Shown here: piece after piece, positions 27,142 through 36,137 of the stretch
Layout: each line of letters opens with the position of its first letter
Numbering within the stretch: position 1 is the stretch's first letter
Translations under genes and position numbers: made by a program
Origin: Flavobacterium sp. CFS9
GTDB taxonomy: Bacteria > Bacteroidota > Bacteroidia > Flavobacteriales > Flavobacteriaceae
Length of the DNA: 64,000 nucleotides
Assembly: GCF_041154745.1 (NCBI RefSeq)
Contig: NZ_AP031573.1
Location: 2,046,001 to 2,110,000 of the forward strand
Direction of reading: 5' to 3'
The notes under the pieces: generated by a model
Database searches by the model: none
What the model was told of the DNA's origin: nothing
Seen by the model: only the letters and a program-made list of their open reading frames with translations

Positions 27142-28533
27142 TTATTTTAAAAGATCTAAAACCAAAGAAGGGAATAAACCTAAAGCAATGTTCAAGGCAA
27201 TTGAAATAACCGCAACGGCATAAATAAGGAAAGGTTTTCCGGTACGTTCCTGATTAGGTTCTTTAGAGTACATCGCTAAGATTAGTTTGAAATAGTATCC
27301 AACACTAATGATTGAGTTGATAACGGCTACAATTACCAGAGCAATATATCCGGACTGAATCGTTTGGTTGAATAAGAATAATTTGGCGAAAAAACCAGAG
27401 AAAATCGGAATACCGGCCATAGACAACAACGAACCTGTAAGGATTGCTGCCAATAGAGGATTTGTTTTTCCTAAACCATGGAAGTTGGTAATATCTTCGT
27501 TATCCTGATTTTTACACACATATAAAACAACACTAAATGCAGCGATTCCGGCCAAAGCATAAGCTGCAGTATAGTACAATAAAACACCTGCTGATGTTGC
27601 GATTGTCAATAAAGTCATCAACATAAAACCGGCATGCGAGATTCCTGAGAATGCCAGCATACGTTTTACATTTACCTGACGCAATGCCATTATATTTCCA
27701 ACAGTCATAGAAGCGATCGAAACGATTACAACAATAGTTTCAAAAGTTCCTAGAAGATCCTGATTGTCCAGAGATGGAATAAAATTCAAGGCAGAAACCA
27801 ATTTATAAAGCGTAGCGATTGCCACAACTTTTGCCAAAGTACTCATTAAAGCTGTTGTTAATGCAGGAGAACCTTCATAAACATCCGGTGCCCAGAAATG
27901 AAATGGAACTGCTGCTACTTTGAACAACATACCAATAATCATTAAAATCATCCCGATTGGAAACCAGATTGGCAATTCAGCAGATAAAGAGATTTCATGA
28001 ATTTCAGCTACATCAAAAGTTCCCATCGCTCCGTAAATCAAACAGATTCCGAATAAGATAATTCCTGAGGCAAAAGATCCCATTAGGAAATATTTCATAC
28101 CAGCCTCGTTACTCTTTAAGTTCAAACGATCACTTGCTGCCAAAACGTAAAGGGCAATAGATAGGATTTCGATTCCTAAGAAAAACATCGCTAAGTTCCC
28201 AAAAGAAACCATAGCTACTCCACCGGCTAATAAAAATACTTTGATCGCAACGAAATCGGAGATTTTGGTTGGATGATTTTCGTAAAAATTATGACTTAAT
28301 GCTACCAGGAAAATGGTCAACACAATAAACAACGATGAAAATGTGACAGAGAACTTACTCACTGTAATCATATTGTTATAGTAACTTGCTGTTGATCCGA
28401 ATTCGTAAAAGTTAAGAGCCAAAACACCCAATAAACCAGCGATGGTAATTGGAATAATGGCTTTTCTTAAATTAAGAATTTCAAACAATAGGCAGAAAAT
28501 ACCCAATCCTGTTATAGCTATTAATGTATTCAT
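27142..28533 (-). CDS. nuoN: NADH-quinone oxidoreductase subunit N
   Basis: 463 residues, last gene of the nuo operon. It is an antiporter-like proton-translocating subunit of respiratory complex I in the inner membrane. It has about 14 transmembrane helices; conserved features include EILSIALYVLAASDR, the lysine-bearing MLFKVAAVPFHFWAPDVYEGSP and VKRMLAFSGISHAGF. Length is typical. A 68-bp spacer separates it from nuoM. Confidence 0.96.
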   Translation of the reverse strand: MNTLIAITGLGIFCLLFEILNLRKAIIPITIAGLLGVLALNFYEFGSTASYYNNMITVSKFSVTFSSLFIVLTIFLVALSHNFYENHPTKISDFVAIKVFLLAGGVAMVSFGNLAMFFLGIEILSIALYVLAASDRLNLKSNEAGMKYFLMGSFASGIILFGICLIYGAMGTFDVAEIHEISLSAELPIWFPIGMILMIIGMLFKVAAVPFHFWAPDVYEGSPALTTALMSTLAKVVAIATLYKLVSALNFIPSLDNQDLLGTFETIVVIVSIASMTVGNIMALRQVNVKRMLAFSGISHAGFMLMTLLTIATSAGVLLYYTAAYALAGIAAFSVVLYVCKNQDNEDITNFHGLGKTNPLLAAILTGSLLSMAGIPIFSGFFAKLFLFNQTIQSGYIALVIVAVINSIISVGYYFKLILAMYSKEPNQERTGKPFLIYAVAVISIALNIALGLFPSLVLDLLK

Positions 28534-28601
28534 TTTTGTTTTTTTGATTTAGGAAATCTAAAACTAATGACGCCCTAATTTATTTTTATTTAAAATATTT
28601 T

Positions 28602-30041
28602 TTAATTTTTATTGATAACGTTCAGAATCGTTTCTAAACTTGGTGTAATCAAATCTGTAATAGGTTTTGGATAGAATCCGAAGAAAATTAATACTGCAAT
28701 AATCGCTACTAATGAGATTCCTTCATTAACAGAGACGTCAGCAAAAGTTTTTGAATTGGTTTCTCCCAACATTACATTTTGAAACATTTTAAGCATATAA
28801 TAAGCTCCTAAAATAATAGTAGTTCCACCTAAAACAGCAAACCAGATATTAATTTGAGAAAGACTATACAAAACAGTAAATTCTCCAACAAAGTTAAAAG
28901 TACTTGGCAAAGCTACAGAAGCCAATACCAAAATTAAAAACATTGAAGTGAATTTTGGAGATTGCGTACGAATACCACCTAATTGTGAAATTTCTCTGGT
29001 TTCATATCTTCTGAAGATAATTTCGGCTGCATAGAACAAGCCTACTACTACGAAACCGTGAGCAATCATTTGCAATACAGCTCCGCGTAAACCATCAATA
29101 GTCAGCGTGTAAGTTCCTGCCGCAATTAAACCAACGTGCGCAAGGGATGAATAAGCTAACAATTTCTTCAGATCTTTTTGTCTTAAAGCCACAATTGATC
29201 CGTAGATAACACCTGCAATTCCAAGAGCGATAAAGATGTTCATGTATTCTTTTGCAGCCAATGGTGCAAGTGGCAATTGCCAACGAATAACACTGTACAA
29301 TCCCATTTTTAGCATGATACCTGATAAAAGCATTGTTCCAACAGTTGGTGCTTTTTGGTATACGTTTGCCTGCCAGGTATGGAAAGGAATAATCGGAATT
29401 TTGATTGCATAGGCTAAGAAGAAGGCTAAGAAAATCCATAATTGCTCGCAAGCCGATAAATTTAATTTATATAAATCTTCGATTAAGAAGCTTCCGGCTT
29501 TTTGATACAGGTAGATAAAAGCAACTAACATGAATAAGGAACCTGCCAGTGTGTAGATAAAGAATTTAACTACTGCTTTTCTGCGTTCTTCGGTATCACC
29601 ATTCCCCCAGATAAGGGCAATAAAGTAAATTGGAATAAGCGCTAACTCCCAGAAAATATAATATAAAAGACCATCTGCTGCAAGGAACGTTCCTGTCATC
29701 GCAAAAGCCATGAATAAAATTAGAGCATAAAAACCTTTGGCATTTTTGTATTCGTTACCAAAAGAAGAGAATATAATAATTGGCGTTAGAGCTACTGTAA
29801 GCAAAAGCATCGCCATACCTAAACCATCAGCATTTAAAGCAAATGAAATTTTAGGCTGAGTAATCCAGGTATTGATCAGGCTGATATTCTCACCAGCTGA
29901 AAAATGATTTAATAAAACAATTGAACAACCTAAAGCCGCCAAACTAAAGAACAAAGCTACTTTTGATGCTAGTTTGTCACCGGCAAAGTAAGTGGCAAAT
30001 GCACCAATTAGAAGAATAATTAATATAAGAGAAACGTTCAT
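28602..30041 (-). CDS. nuoM: NADH-quinone oxidoreductase subunit M
   Basis: 479 residues, an antiporter-like membrane subunit of complex I that pumps protons. It contains FWELALIPIYFIALIWG with the conserved Glu, KIPIIPFHTWQANVYQKAPT with its Lys, and DLKKLLAYSSLAHVG. About 14 transmembrane helices are present. It lies 10 bp downstream of nuoL, so the two are tightly coupled. Confidence 0.96.
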   Translation of the reverse strand: MNVSLILIILLIGAFATYFAGDKLASKVALFFSLAALGCSIVLLNHFSAGENISLINTWITQPKISFALNADGLGMAMLLLTVALTPIIIFSSFGNEYKNAKGFYALILFMAFAMTGTFLAADGLLYYIFWELALIPIYFIALIWGNGDTEERRKAVVKFFIYTLAGSLFMLVAFIYLYQKAGSFLIEDLYKLNLSACEQLWIFLAFFLAYAIKIPIIPFHTWQANVYQKAPTVGTMLLSGIMLKMGLYSVIRWQLPLAPLAAKEYMNIFIALGIAGVIYGSIVALRQKDLKKLLAYSSLAHVGLIAAGTYTLTIDGLRGAVLQMIAHGFVVVGLFYAAEIIFRRYETREISQLGGIRTQSPKFTSMFLILVLASVALPSTFNFVGEFTVLYSLSQINIWFAVLGGTTIILGAYYMLKMFQNVMLGETNSKTFADVSVNEGISLVAIIAVLIFFGFYPKPITDLITPSLETILNVINKN

Positions 30042-30051
30042 AGTTGTAAAA

Positions 30052-31935
30052 TTATTTAGCTAAAAATATATAGGAAACAATGGCACAAAGCCCTAAAACA
30101 AACACAAAAAGATATAATCCGATACTTCCGTTTTGTAATTTTTTACCTTGAAAAGCCAATTCGTTGGCTACTTTTCCTAATCCAAAAACAAGGGCAGACA
30201 GACCCGTTTCGATATAGTCTCTGAAAAATTTTGATAATGCGTTAACAGGACCAACGAATATTGCATCGTAAGCTTCGTCTACATAATATTTGTTGTACAA
30301 TACTTTTGTCAAACCGCTAATGTTTTCATCCGCTTCCGGAACATTGTCTTGTTTGAAGTATTTCACATAAGCAATTAAAATACCTAATAATCCGCCTAGT
30401 ACAGCAACTCCCATCAGTGTATATTCTGTTGTACCTAAATGGTGTTCTTCACCCGCTACTTTTGTGAAAAGAGGAGCTAAGTATTCATTTAACCAGCTGT
30501 TACCAGGTAAACTGATCAATCCTCCAAAAGTAGCCAGAATAGCTAAAATTACTAAAGGAAAAGTAATCAATCCGTCACTTTCATGTAAGTGGTGTTTTTG
30601 CTCTTCGGTTCCTCTGAAATCTTTAAAGAAAGTAAGGAACATCAATCGGAACATATAAAATGCTGTCATGATCGAAGCAACAGATCCTACAACATAAAGC
30701 GGGATGCTATGGTGGAAAGCAGTTAATAAAATTTCGTCTTTAGAGAAGAAACCGGAGAAAAACGGAACACCTGAAATGGCTAATGATGAAATTAACATGG
30801 TCCAAAAAGTGATTGGCATCGCTTTACGCAAACCACCCATTTTACGCATATCCTGCTCTCCGTGTAAACCATGAATTACAGAACCTGATCCTAAGAATAA
30901 ACAAGCTTTGAAGAAAGCGTGCGTAATTACATGAAAAACGGCTACTTCATAGGCACCAAATCCTAAGGCTAGAAACATTAAACCTAATTGAGAAACGGTA
31001 GAGTAGGCCAATACTTTTTTGATATCGGTCTGAACCAAACCAATAGTTGCAGCAACTAATGAAGTTACAGCTCCAATCACAGCAATTATAGTCTGAACGT
31101 CCGGTGCAAGGTCAAAAATAAAGTTTAATCGGGTGATCATGAAGATACCGGCAGTTACCATTGTTGCCGCGTGAATTAATGCAGAAACCGGAGTTGGTCC
31201 CGCCATCGCATCAGGCAACCAGGTGTATAATGGAATTTGTGCTGATTTACCACAAGCTCCAATAAACAAACATAAAGCAGCTAATGAAAGCAATGCGATG
31301 TTTAAGTTCGCTGCTCCTGCGATTGCAGTTTTTAGTGTAGCATAATCTAAAGTAGAGAACATGGAGCCCAGAATAAACATTCCGATTAATAAACCTAAAT
31401 CTCCAATTCTGTTCATGATGAATGCTTTTTTCGCAGCATCATTGTAATCCTGATTTTTGTGCCAGAATCCAATTAATAAGTACGAACAAAGTCCAACACC
31501 TTCCCAACCGATGAATAACACTAATAAGTTACTTCCCATTACAAGAGTAATCATGAAGAAAACAAACAGATTCAAATAAGCAAAAAACTTGTGCATATTC
31601 TCATCGTCGTGCATGTAGCTGATAGAGTATAAGTGAATCAATGATCCGATACCGGTTACAAAAAGCAACCAAAGTAAAGACAACTGATCTAATAAAAATC
31701 CAAGATTGATCTTTAAATTACTAATTTGAATCCAGTCAAATAAAGTAACCTGAAGCGCTTGTTTGGTTTGGCTCACCTGATTGAAAAAGAAAAGTGTAAC
31801 AGCAAAAGAAACCACTACAGCAGCAGTTCCGATGATTCCTGAAACGGTTTTTCCTAAGCTTTTGCCAAAGAAAACATTGATTAAAAATCCTAAAAAAGGA
31901 GATAAAACTAAAAGTAAAGCTAAATTGGTATCCAT
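30052..31935 (-). CDS. nuoL: NADH-quinone oxidoreductase subunit L
   Basis: 627 residues. The largest antiporter-like subunit of complex I, with the long lateral amphipathic helix expected in its C-terminal ~100 residues. Landmarks are FIGWEGVGLCSYLLIGFW, KSAQIPLYTWLPDAMAGPTPVSALIHAATM and DIKKVLAYSTVSQLG, which carry the proton-path Glu, Lys and His residues. Six bases separate its start from the nuoK stop. Confidence 0.97.
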   Translation of the reverse strand: MDTNLALLLVLSPFLGFLINVFFGKSLGKTVSGIIGTAAVVVSFAVTLFFFNQVSQTKQALQVTLFDWIQISNLKINLGFLLDQLSLLWLLFVTGIGSLIHLYSISYMHDDENMHKFFAYLNLFVFFMITLVMGSNLLVLFIGWEGVGLCSYLLIGFWHKNQDYNDAAKKAFIMNRIGDLGLLIGMFILGSMFSTLDYATLKTAIAGAANLNIALLSLAALCLFIGACGKSAQIPLYTWLPDAMAGPTPVSALIHAATMVTAGIFMITRLNFIFDLAPDVQTIIAVIGAVTSLVAATIGLVQTDIKKVLAYSTVSQLGLMFLALGFGAYEVAVFHVITHAFFKACLFLGSGSVIHGLHGEQDMRKMGGLRKAMPITFWTMLISSLAISGVPFFSGFFSKDEILLTAFHHSIPLYVVGSVASIMTAFYMFRLMFLTFFKDFRGTEEQKHHLHESDGLITFPLVILAILATFGGLISLPGNSWLNEYLAPLFTKVAGEEHHLGTTEYTLMGVAVLGGLLGILIAYVKYFKQDNVPEADENISGLTKVLYNKYYVDEAYDAIFVGPVNALSKFFRDYIETGLSALVFGLGKVANELAFQGKKLQNGSIGLYLFVFVLGLCAIVSYIFLAK

Positions 31936-31941
31936 TTTTAT

Positions 31942-32262
31942 TTATCCTTTTAAATTTTTTAAATTATCGATACTAATCGAACCTAAATTTCTAAAGATCG
32001 AAACTAAAATAGCCAATCCAACTGCAACTTCTGCCGCAGCAACCGCCATCGAGAAGAATACAAAGACTTGCCCCTGAGCATCCTGATGGTAAGTTGAAAA
32101 AGCAACAAATAAAAGGTTAACAGCATTCAACATGATTTCGATAGACATGAAAACGATAATAGCGTTTCGTCTGTACAATACACCAAAAATACCAATACAG
32201 AAAAGTACAACACTCAAAAAGATGTAATTTTCAATACCTATTTGATTTAATATATTACCCAT
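31942..32262 (-). CDS. nuoK: NADH-quinone oxidoreductase subunit K
   Basis: 106 residues, three transmembrane helices with the conserved membrane-embedded glutamates ([16 protein letters not shown] and [13 protein letters not shown]). It is a small core membrane subunit of complex I linking the quinone site to the antiporter modules. Its start codon overlaps the nuoJ stop by one base, indicating translational coupling. Confidence 0.97.
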   Translation of the reverse strand: MGNILNQIGIENYIFLSVVLFCIGIFGVLYRRNAIIVFMSIEIMLNAVNLLFVAFSTYHQDAQGQVFVFFSMAVAAAEVAVGLAILVSIFRNLGSISIDNLKNLKG

Positions 32263-32801
32263 TATTTATTTAATTTTTCTTTTTTAGACAATAATACAGT
32301 TCCAATCATCGCTACTAAAAGCAGGATTGAAGCAAATTCAAACGGAACCATATATTCGTTCAGCAAGTATTTACCCAATACTTTGATCGATTGGAAATCT
32401 TCACCCGTTGAATCGTATTCGCCAACAATTGGTTTAGAGTTGATAAAAATTGTGATTAATACTATGCAAATCAAACAGAAAGAAACAATTGCACCTAAAC
32501 GAGTAATTCTGGGACGGTGTACTTCTTTTTGTTCGTTCAGGTTCATCAACATGATCGTAAACAGGAACAGAATCATAATCGCTCCCGAGTAGACTATGAT
32601 GTGTACGATAGCCAAAAACTGAGAGTTTAATAGTAAATAATGACCGGCAATAGAGAAAAAACAAATCACTAAATAAATAGCACTATGAATTGGGTTTCTG
32701 CTAAAAATAGTCAGGAAAGCGGTAATCACCGTAATAAACGCTAAGAAACAAAATATAATTTGTACAGTTGTTGCGTGTGCAAAATCGGGAATATGTATCA
32801 T
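32262..32801 (-). CDS. nuoJ: NADH-quinone oxidoreductase subunit J
   Basis: 179 residues with five predicted transmembrane helices; the third, with [19 protein letters not shown], is the helix known to switch conformation during complex I turnover. The cytoplasmic tail ends in LSKKEKLNK. It follows nuoI directly, with no spacer between the nuoI stop at 32802 and this start. Confidence 0.95.
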   Translation of the reverse strand: MIHIPDFAHATTVQIIFCFLAFITVITAFLTIFSRNPIHSAIYLVICFFSIAGHYLLLNSQFLAIVHIIVYSGAIMILFLFTIMLMNLNEQKEVHRPRITRLGAIVSFCLICIVLITIFINSKPIVGEYDSTGEDFQSIKVLGKYLLNEYMVPFEFASILLLVAMIGTVLLSKKEKLNK

Positions 32802-33347
32802 TTAGTTAGCATTATTAAGTTGAGCATTTTTGATAGCCACGTCAAGAGGCATCACTAATCTGTCTTTTCCAAAAATGAAATCTTCTCTTTCATAGCTTGA
32901 AGGTACCAAAACTTTTGAAGTCGTCAGGTAAATAGCATCCTTTGGACAGGCTTCTTCACATAAACCACAGAAAATGCAACGAAGCATGTTAATTTCATAA
33001 ATTTCGGCGTATTTCTCTTCTCTGTACAAATGTTTTTCATCTGCTTTACGCTCAGCGGCTTTCATTGTGATGGCTTCTGCAGGGCATGATAAAGCACATA
33101 ATCCGCAGGCAGTACAGTTTTCACGACCTTGTTCATCACGTTTCAATTGGTGCTGACCACGATAAACCGGACTCATTTCACGGACTTGTTCAGGGTAGTG
33201 AATGGTCACTTTTTTTCTGAATAAGTGTTTAAGCGTGATAAACAATCCTTTTACAATCGCCACAAGATACAATCGTTCTATAAAAGTCATCTCCTTGTTA
33301 GAGACCAACTTTTTTCTACCCGATAATGATATAGTTTCTATTGACAT
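32802..33347 (-). CDS. nuoI: NADH-quinone oxidoreductase subunit I
   Basis: 181 residues. The ferredoxin-like subunit carries clusters N6a and N6b, with two classic motifs CTACGLCALSCP and CIFCGLCEEACP, that pass electrons toward the quinone site. The N-terminal hydrophobic stretch lies on the membrane surface. It is normally adjacent to nuoH; here a decayed ORF6N-domain gene and about 600 bp separate the two. Confidence 0.97.
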   Translation of the reverse strand: MSIETISLSGRKKLVSNKEMTFIERLYLVAIVKGLFITLKHLFRKKVTIHYPEQVREMSPVYRGQHQLKRDEQGRENCTACGLCALSCPAEAITMKAAERKADEKHLYREEKYAEIYEINMLRCIFCGLCEEACPKDAIYLTTSKVLVPSSYEREDFIFGKDRLVMPLDVAIKNAQLNNAN

Positions 33348-33350
33348 TTT

Positions 33351-33875
33351 TTATTTTTTATAACCAATTTTTGTTCGTTCAATTTTGTTTTCCTGTTTGT
33401 CCATCAGCTGATCTAAATAAGTAAATACCAATTCGATATTTTTATTCTGATTTGATAACTTCTTTTTTATTTCTTCAATTTCTAACTTCATCTCTAAAGT
33501 ATCCGAAATTGACTGGCGTATTTTTGTAAAAACACGAATAATCTGAATATTGACTTTAATTGCGGTAGCACTATTTAAGACACTCGACAACATGGCAACA
33601 CCTTGTTCTGTAAATACCATTGAATTGTATTTGGAATAGCCTCCCTGTTTTAAGGTGCCAAATTGGCTCCTTAGAATTTCACTTTCAATTTCAGTCAGTT
33701 CAAACATGAAATCTTAAGGGAAACGCTCTATATTTCTACGAACTTGCCTTTTGAGCTGTTTGGTTTCTACTCCGTAAAGTTGTGCCAACTCAGAATCAAT
33801 TATTACTTTCTAATCTCTAATGACTAAAATCTTACTCATTACCAGTTCTTCGCTAATCATTAATTCATCGCTCAT
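33351..33875 (-). pseudogene. Decayed ORF6N-domain protein gene inside nuo operon
   Basis: Translating from the ATG at 33873-33875 gives MSDELMISEELVMSKILVIRD, then a TAG at 33810-33812, then KVIIDSELAQLYGVETKQLKRQ..., a TAA at 33714-33716, and DFMFELTEIESEILRSQFG to a normal stop at 33351. All three pieces are in one frame and together make the usual ORF6N (phage KilA-N-associated/antirepressor-like) layout, including YNSMVFTEQGVAMLSSVLNS and a C-terminal coiled coil. Two nonsense codons in the DNA-binding part make this a pseudogene, although the last 118 codons (from 33707) remain open. It lies between nuoH and nuoI, 3 bp from the nuoI start. Confidence 0.88.
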
Positions 33876-33894
33876 TGCCTTTTGTTTTGTACCG

Positions 33895-33951
33895 GGTGTC
33901 GCAAAATGTGACACCTTATATTTTCTTGAGGGAGCAACTTGGCTTCTCAAG
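33895..33951 (-). other. Two hairpins after nuoH
   Basis: GGTGTCGCA / TGTGACACC (33895-33915, one wobble, AAA loop) and CTTGAG / CTCAAG (33925-33951) lie between the nuoH stop and the ORF6N remnant. They probably belong to the inserted segment and could hinder transcription into nuoI; no T-tract was seen on the minus strand. Confidence 0.4.
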
Positions 33952-33963
33952 TGTTTTTTAAAA

Positions 33964-35016
33964 TCAGAATCCTAAAGCTGCTGCGATATCGTGTCTTAAT
34001 ATTACAGCACCCGTAATCATAATGTTAATGATTGAAAGCGGAATTAAAATTCTCCATCCTAAATTCATTAATTGGTCGTATCTAAATCTTGGAATCGTCC
34101 AGCGTACCCACATATAGAAAAAGATGAAGAAACATATTTTAGCAAACAATACAACAATACCTAAAATATTTCCGGCATTTACTCCAACATTATCAACCAT
34201 CCATTGCATTCCAGGATAATTGTATCCACCAAAGAATAATACTGAAATAATAGTGGCAGAGATGAACATACTCGCGTATTCAGCAAATAAATAGAATCCC
34301 ATTTTCATCGATGAATATTCAGTATGGTAACCTCCAATTAATTCGTTTTCACATTCTGCTAAGTCAAAAGGAGTTCTGTTGGTTTCAGCGAAAGAACAAA
34401 TTAAGAAAATTAGAAAAGATAGCGGCTGGTAAAAAACATTCCAGTTCATTCCTTGTTGTTGTAAGGAAATTTCTTTTAGGCTTAAAGTTCCGGTCATCAT
34501 TAACAAAGCAATCATCGATAATCCCATGGCAACTTCATAAGAAACCATTTGTGAAGCGGCACGAACAGCTCCCATCAAAGAGAATTTATTGTTAGAAGCC
34601 CATCCACCAATCATGATACCATAAACTCCAACAGAAAGAACACCAAAAATATATAATAAAGCAATATTGATATCAGTAGCCTGAAGGATAATGTCTTTTC
34701 CAAAAATATGCAGTCTGTCTCCCCAAGGAATAACGGCACTTGTCATTAAAGCCGTACTCATTGCGATTCCGGGTCCTACGATAAATAAAAATCTATTTGG
34801 CGTATTTGGGAAAAACTCTTCTTTCGAGAATAATTTCATACCATCGGCAAGAGGTTGTAATAATCCTCCCCATCCGGCACGGTTTGGTCCTACACGGTCC
34901 TGTAAAAAAGCAGCAACTTTACGCTCAGCCCAGGTAGAATACATCGCCATAATCATAGTAATCGCAAAAACGACAACAATAACGACACTTTTTTCTATAA
35001 TAAATGCACTTTCCAT
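33964..35016 (-). CDS. nuoH: NADH-quinone oxidoreductase subunit H
   Basis: 350 residues, about eight transmembrane helices. This subunit forms the quinone-binding chamber together with NuoB and NuoD. Conserved stretches: WAERKVAAFLQDRVGPNRAGWGGLLQPLADG, EVAMGLS and FAETNRTPFDLAECENELIGGYHTEYSSM. It ends in a short tail. Three bases separate it from nuoG. Confidence 0.97.
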   Translation of the reverse strand: MESAFIIEKSVVIVVVFAITMIMAMYSTWAERKVAAFLQDRVGPNRAGWGGLLQPLADGMKLFSKEEFFPNTPNRFLFIVGPGIAMSTALMTSAVIPWGDRLHIFGKDIILQATDINIALLYIFGVLSVGVYGIMIGGWASNNKFSLMGAVRAASQMVSYEVAMGLSMIALLMMTGTLSLKEISLQQQGMNWNVFYQPLSFLIFLICSFAETNRTPFDLAECENELIGGYHTEYSSMKMGFYLFAEYASMFISATIISVLFFGGYNYPGMQWMVDNVGVNAGNILGIVVLFAKICFFIFFYMWVRWTIPRFRYDQLMNLGWRILIPLSIINIMITGAVILRHDIAAALGF

Positions 35017-35019
35017 TTC

Positions 35020-36051
35020 TTAAGATTTTTTATCATTAGTAGTTAATGGAATTGCAGCCATACTAATTTTTTTACGATCAACATCTCTACCTAAAAGGAT
35101 ATTTTTCTCTGTATCGATTTCAACTTTCTCTAATTTCTGAGTGTAGTTGTTTTGGTTGATTACAGAATCTTTTTCAAATTCTCTTGGTCCTTCAATTACC
35201 CAGTCACTTACATTTTTATGGTCAAAACGACAGCTGTTGCAAATGAATTCTTCTACTTCATGGTACTCGTCTTTACGACCGGTAACACGTTGAATTTCTC
35301 CTCCAAACATCCATACAGTTGTTTTTCCGCAGCATCCCGGAGTCGTACACTCTCTGTGAGCATTAAAAGGTTTGTTGAACCATACTCTTGATTTGAAACG
35401 GAAAGTCTTATCAGTTAAAGCTCCAACCGGACAAACGTCGATCATGTTTCCTGAGAATTCATTGTCGATTGCTTTAGAAATTCCGGTCGAAATATTAGCG
35501 TGATCACCACGATCCAGTACCCCGTGAACTCTGTTGTCTGTCAACTGATCAGCAACCTGTACACATCTTTGACATAAGATGCAACGGTTCATATGCAGTT
35601 GAATATTCGGACCGATATCTTCCGGTTCGAACGTTCTTTTTTCTTCAATAAAACGTGATTTTGGATTTCCGTGTTCAAAACTTAAGTTCTGAAGATCACA
35701 TTCTCCTGCCTGATCACAAATAGGGCAATCCAGTGGGTGGTTGATCAATAAAAATTCCGTTACCGATTTACGGGCTTCTGTTACACGATCAGAAGATTTA
35801 CTGTTCACTTCCATTCCGTCCATACATCCTGTTACGCAAGACGCCATTAATTTTGGCATTGGTCTTGGGTCAGCCTCACTACCTTTGGATACTTCAACTA
35901 AACAACAACGACATTTTCCGCCGCTGCCTTTTAATTTTGAGTAATAACACATGGCTGGCGGAACTAAATCTCCACCAATCATACGTGCAGCCTGCAGGAT
36001 TGTTGTTCCTGGCTCTACGTCTATACTTTGACCGTCTATGGTTACTTTCAT
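35020..36051 (-). CDS. nuoG: NADH-quinone oxidoreductase subunit G, short form
   Basis: 343 residues against ~700-900 in proteobacteria. It keeps the N-terminal iron-sulfur part: a [2Fe-2S] ferredoxin domain (CYYSKLKGSGGKCRCC), the His-Cys cluster region (HPLDCPICDQAGECDLQ) and a [4Fe-4S] motif (CILCQRC ... CPVGAL). A further Cys set follows (ECTTPGCCGKT, ICNSC). The molybdopterin-oxidoreductase-like domain is absent. A short NuoG is normal for this bacterial group as far as I recall, so this is a lineage trait and not a truncation; the frame and neighbours are intact. It relays electrons from NuoF to NuoI. Confidence 0.95.
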   Translation of the reverse strand: MKVTIDGQSIDVEPGTTILQAARMIGGDLVPPAMCYYSKLKGSGGKCRCCLVEVSKGSEADPRPMPKLMASCVTGCMDGMEVNSKSSDRVTEARKSVTEFLLINHPLDCPICDQAGECDLQNLSFEHGNPKSRFIEEKRTFEPEDIGPNIQLHMNRCILCQRCVQVADQLTDNRVHGVLDRGDHANISTGISKAIDNEFSGNMIDVCPVGALTDKTFRFKSRVWFNKPFNAHRECTTPGCCGKTTVWMFGGEIQRVTGRKDEYHEVEEFICNSCRFDHKNVSDWVIEGPREFEKDSVINQNNYTQKLEKVEIDTEKNILLGRDVDRKKISMAAIPLTTNDKKS

Positions 36052-36137
36052 CTCTTACTTTTGTTTTTTTAGTTTCAGGTTTCAGGTTTCAGGCTTTCAC
36101 TTGAAACTAAAAAAACTGGAAACTTTAAACTATATTT
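36052..36137. repeat. Repetitive spacer between nuoF and nuoG
   Basis: Tandem TTTCAGG units (GTTTCAGGTTTCAGGTTTCAGG) are followed by the near-inverted CTTGAAACT and CTGGAAACTTTAAAC, so a hairpin can form inside the operon. Confidence 0.6.
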
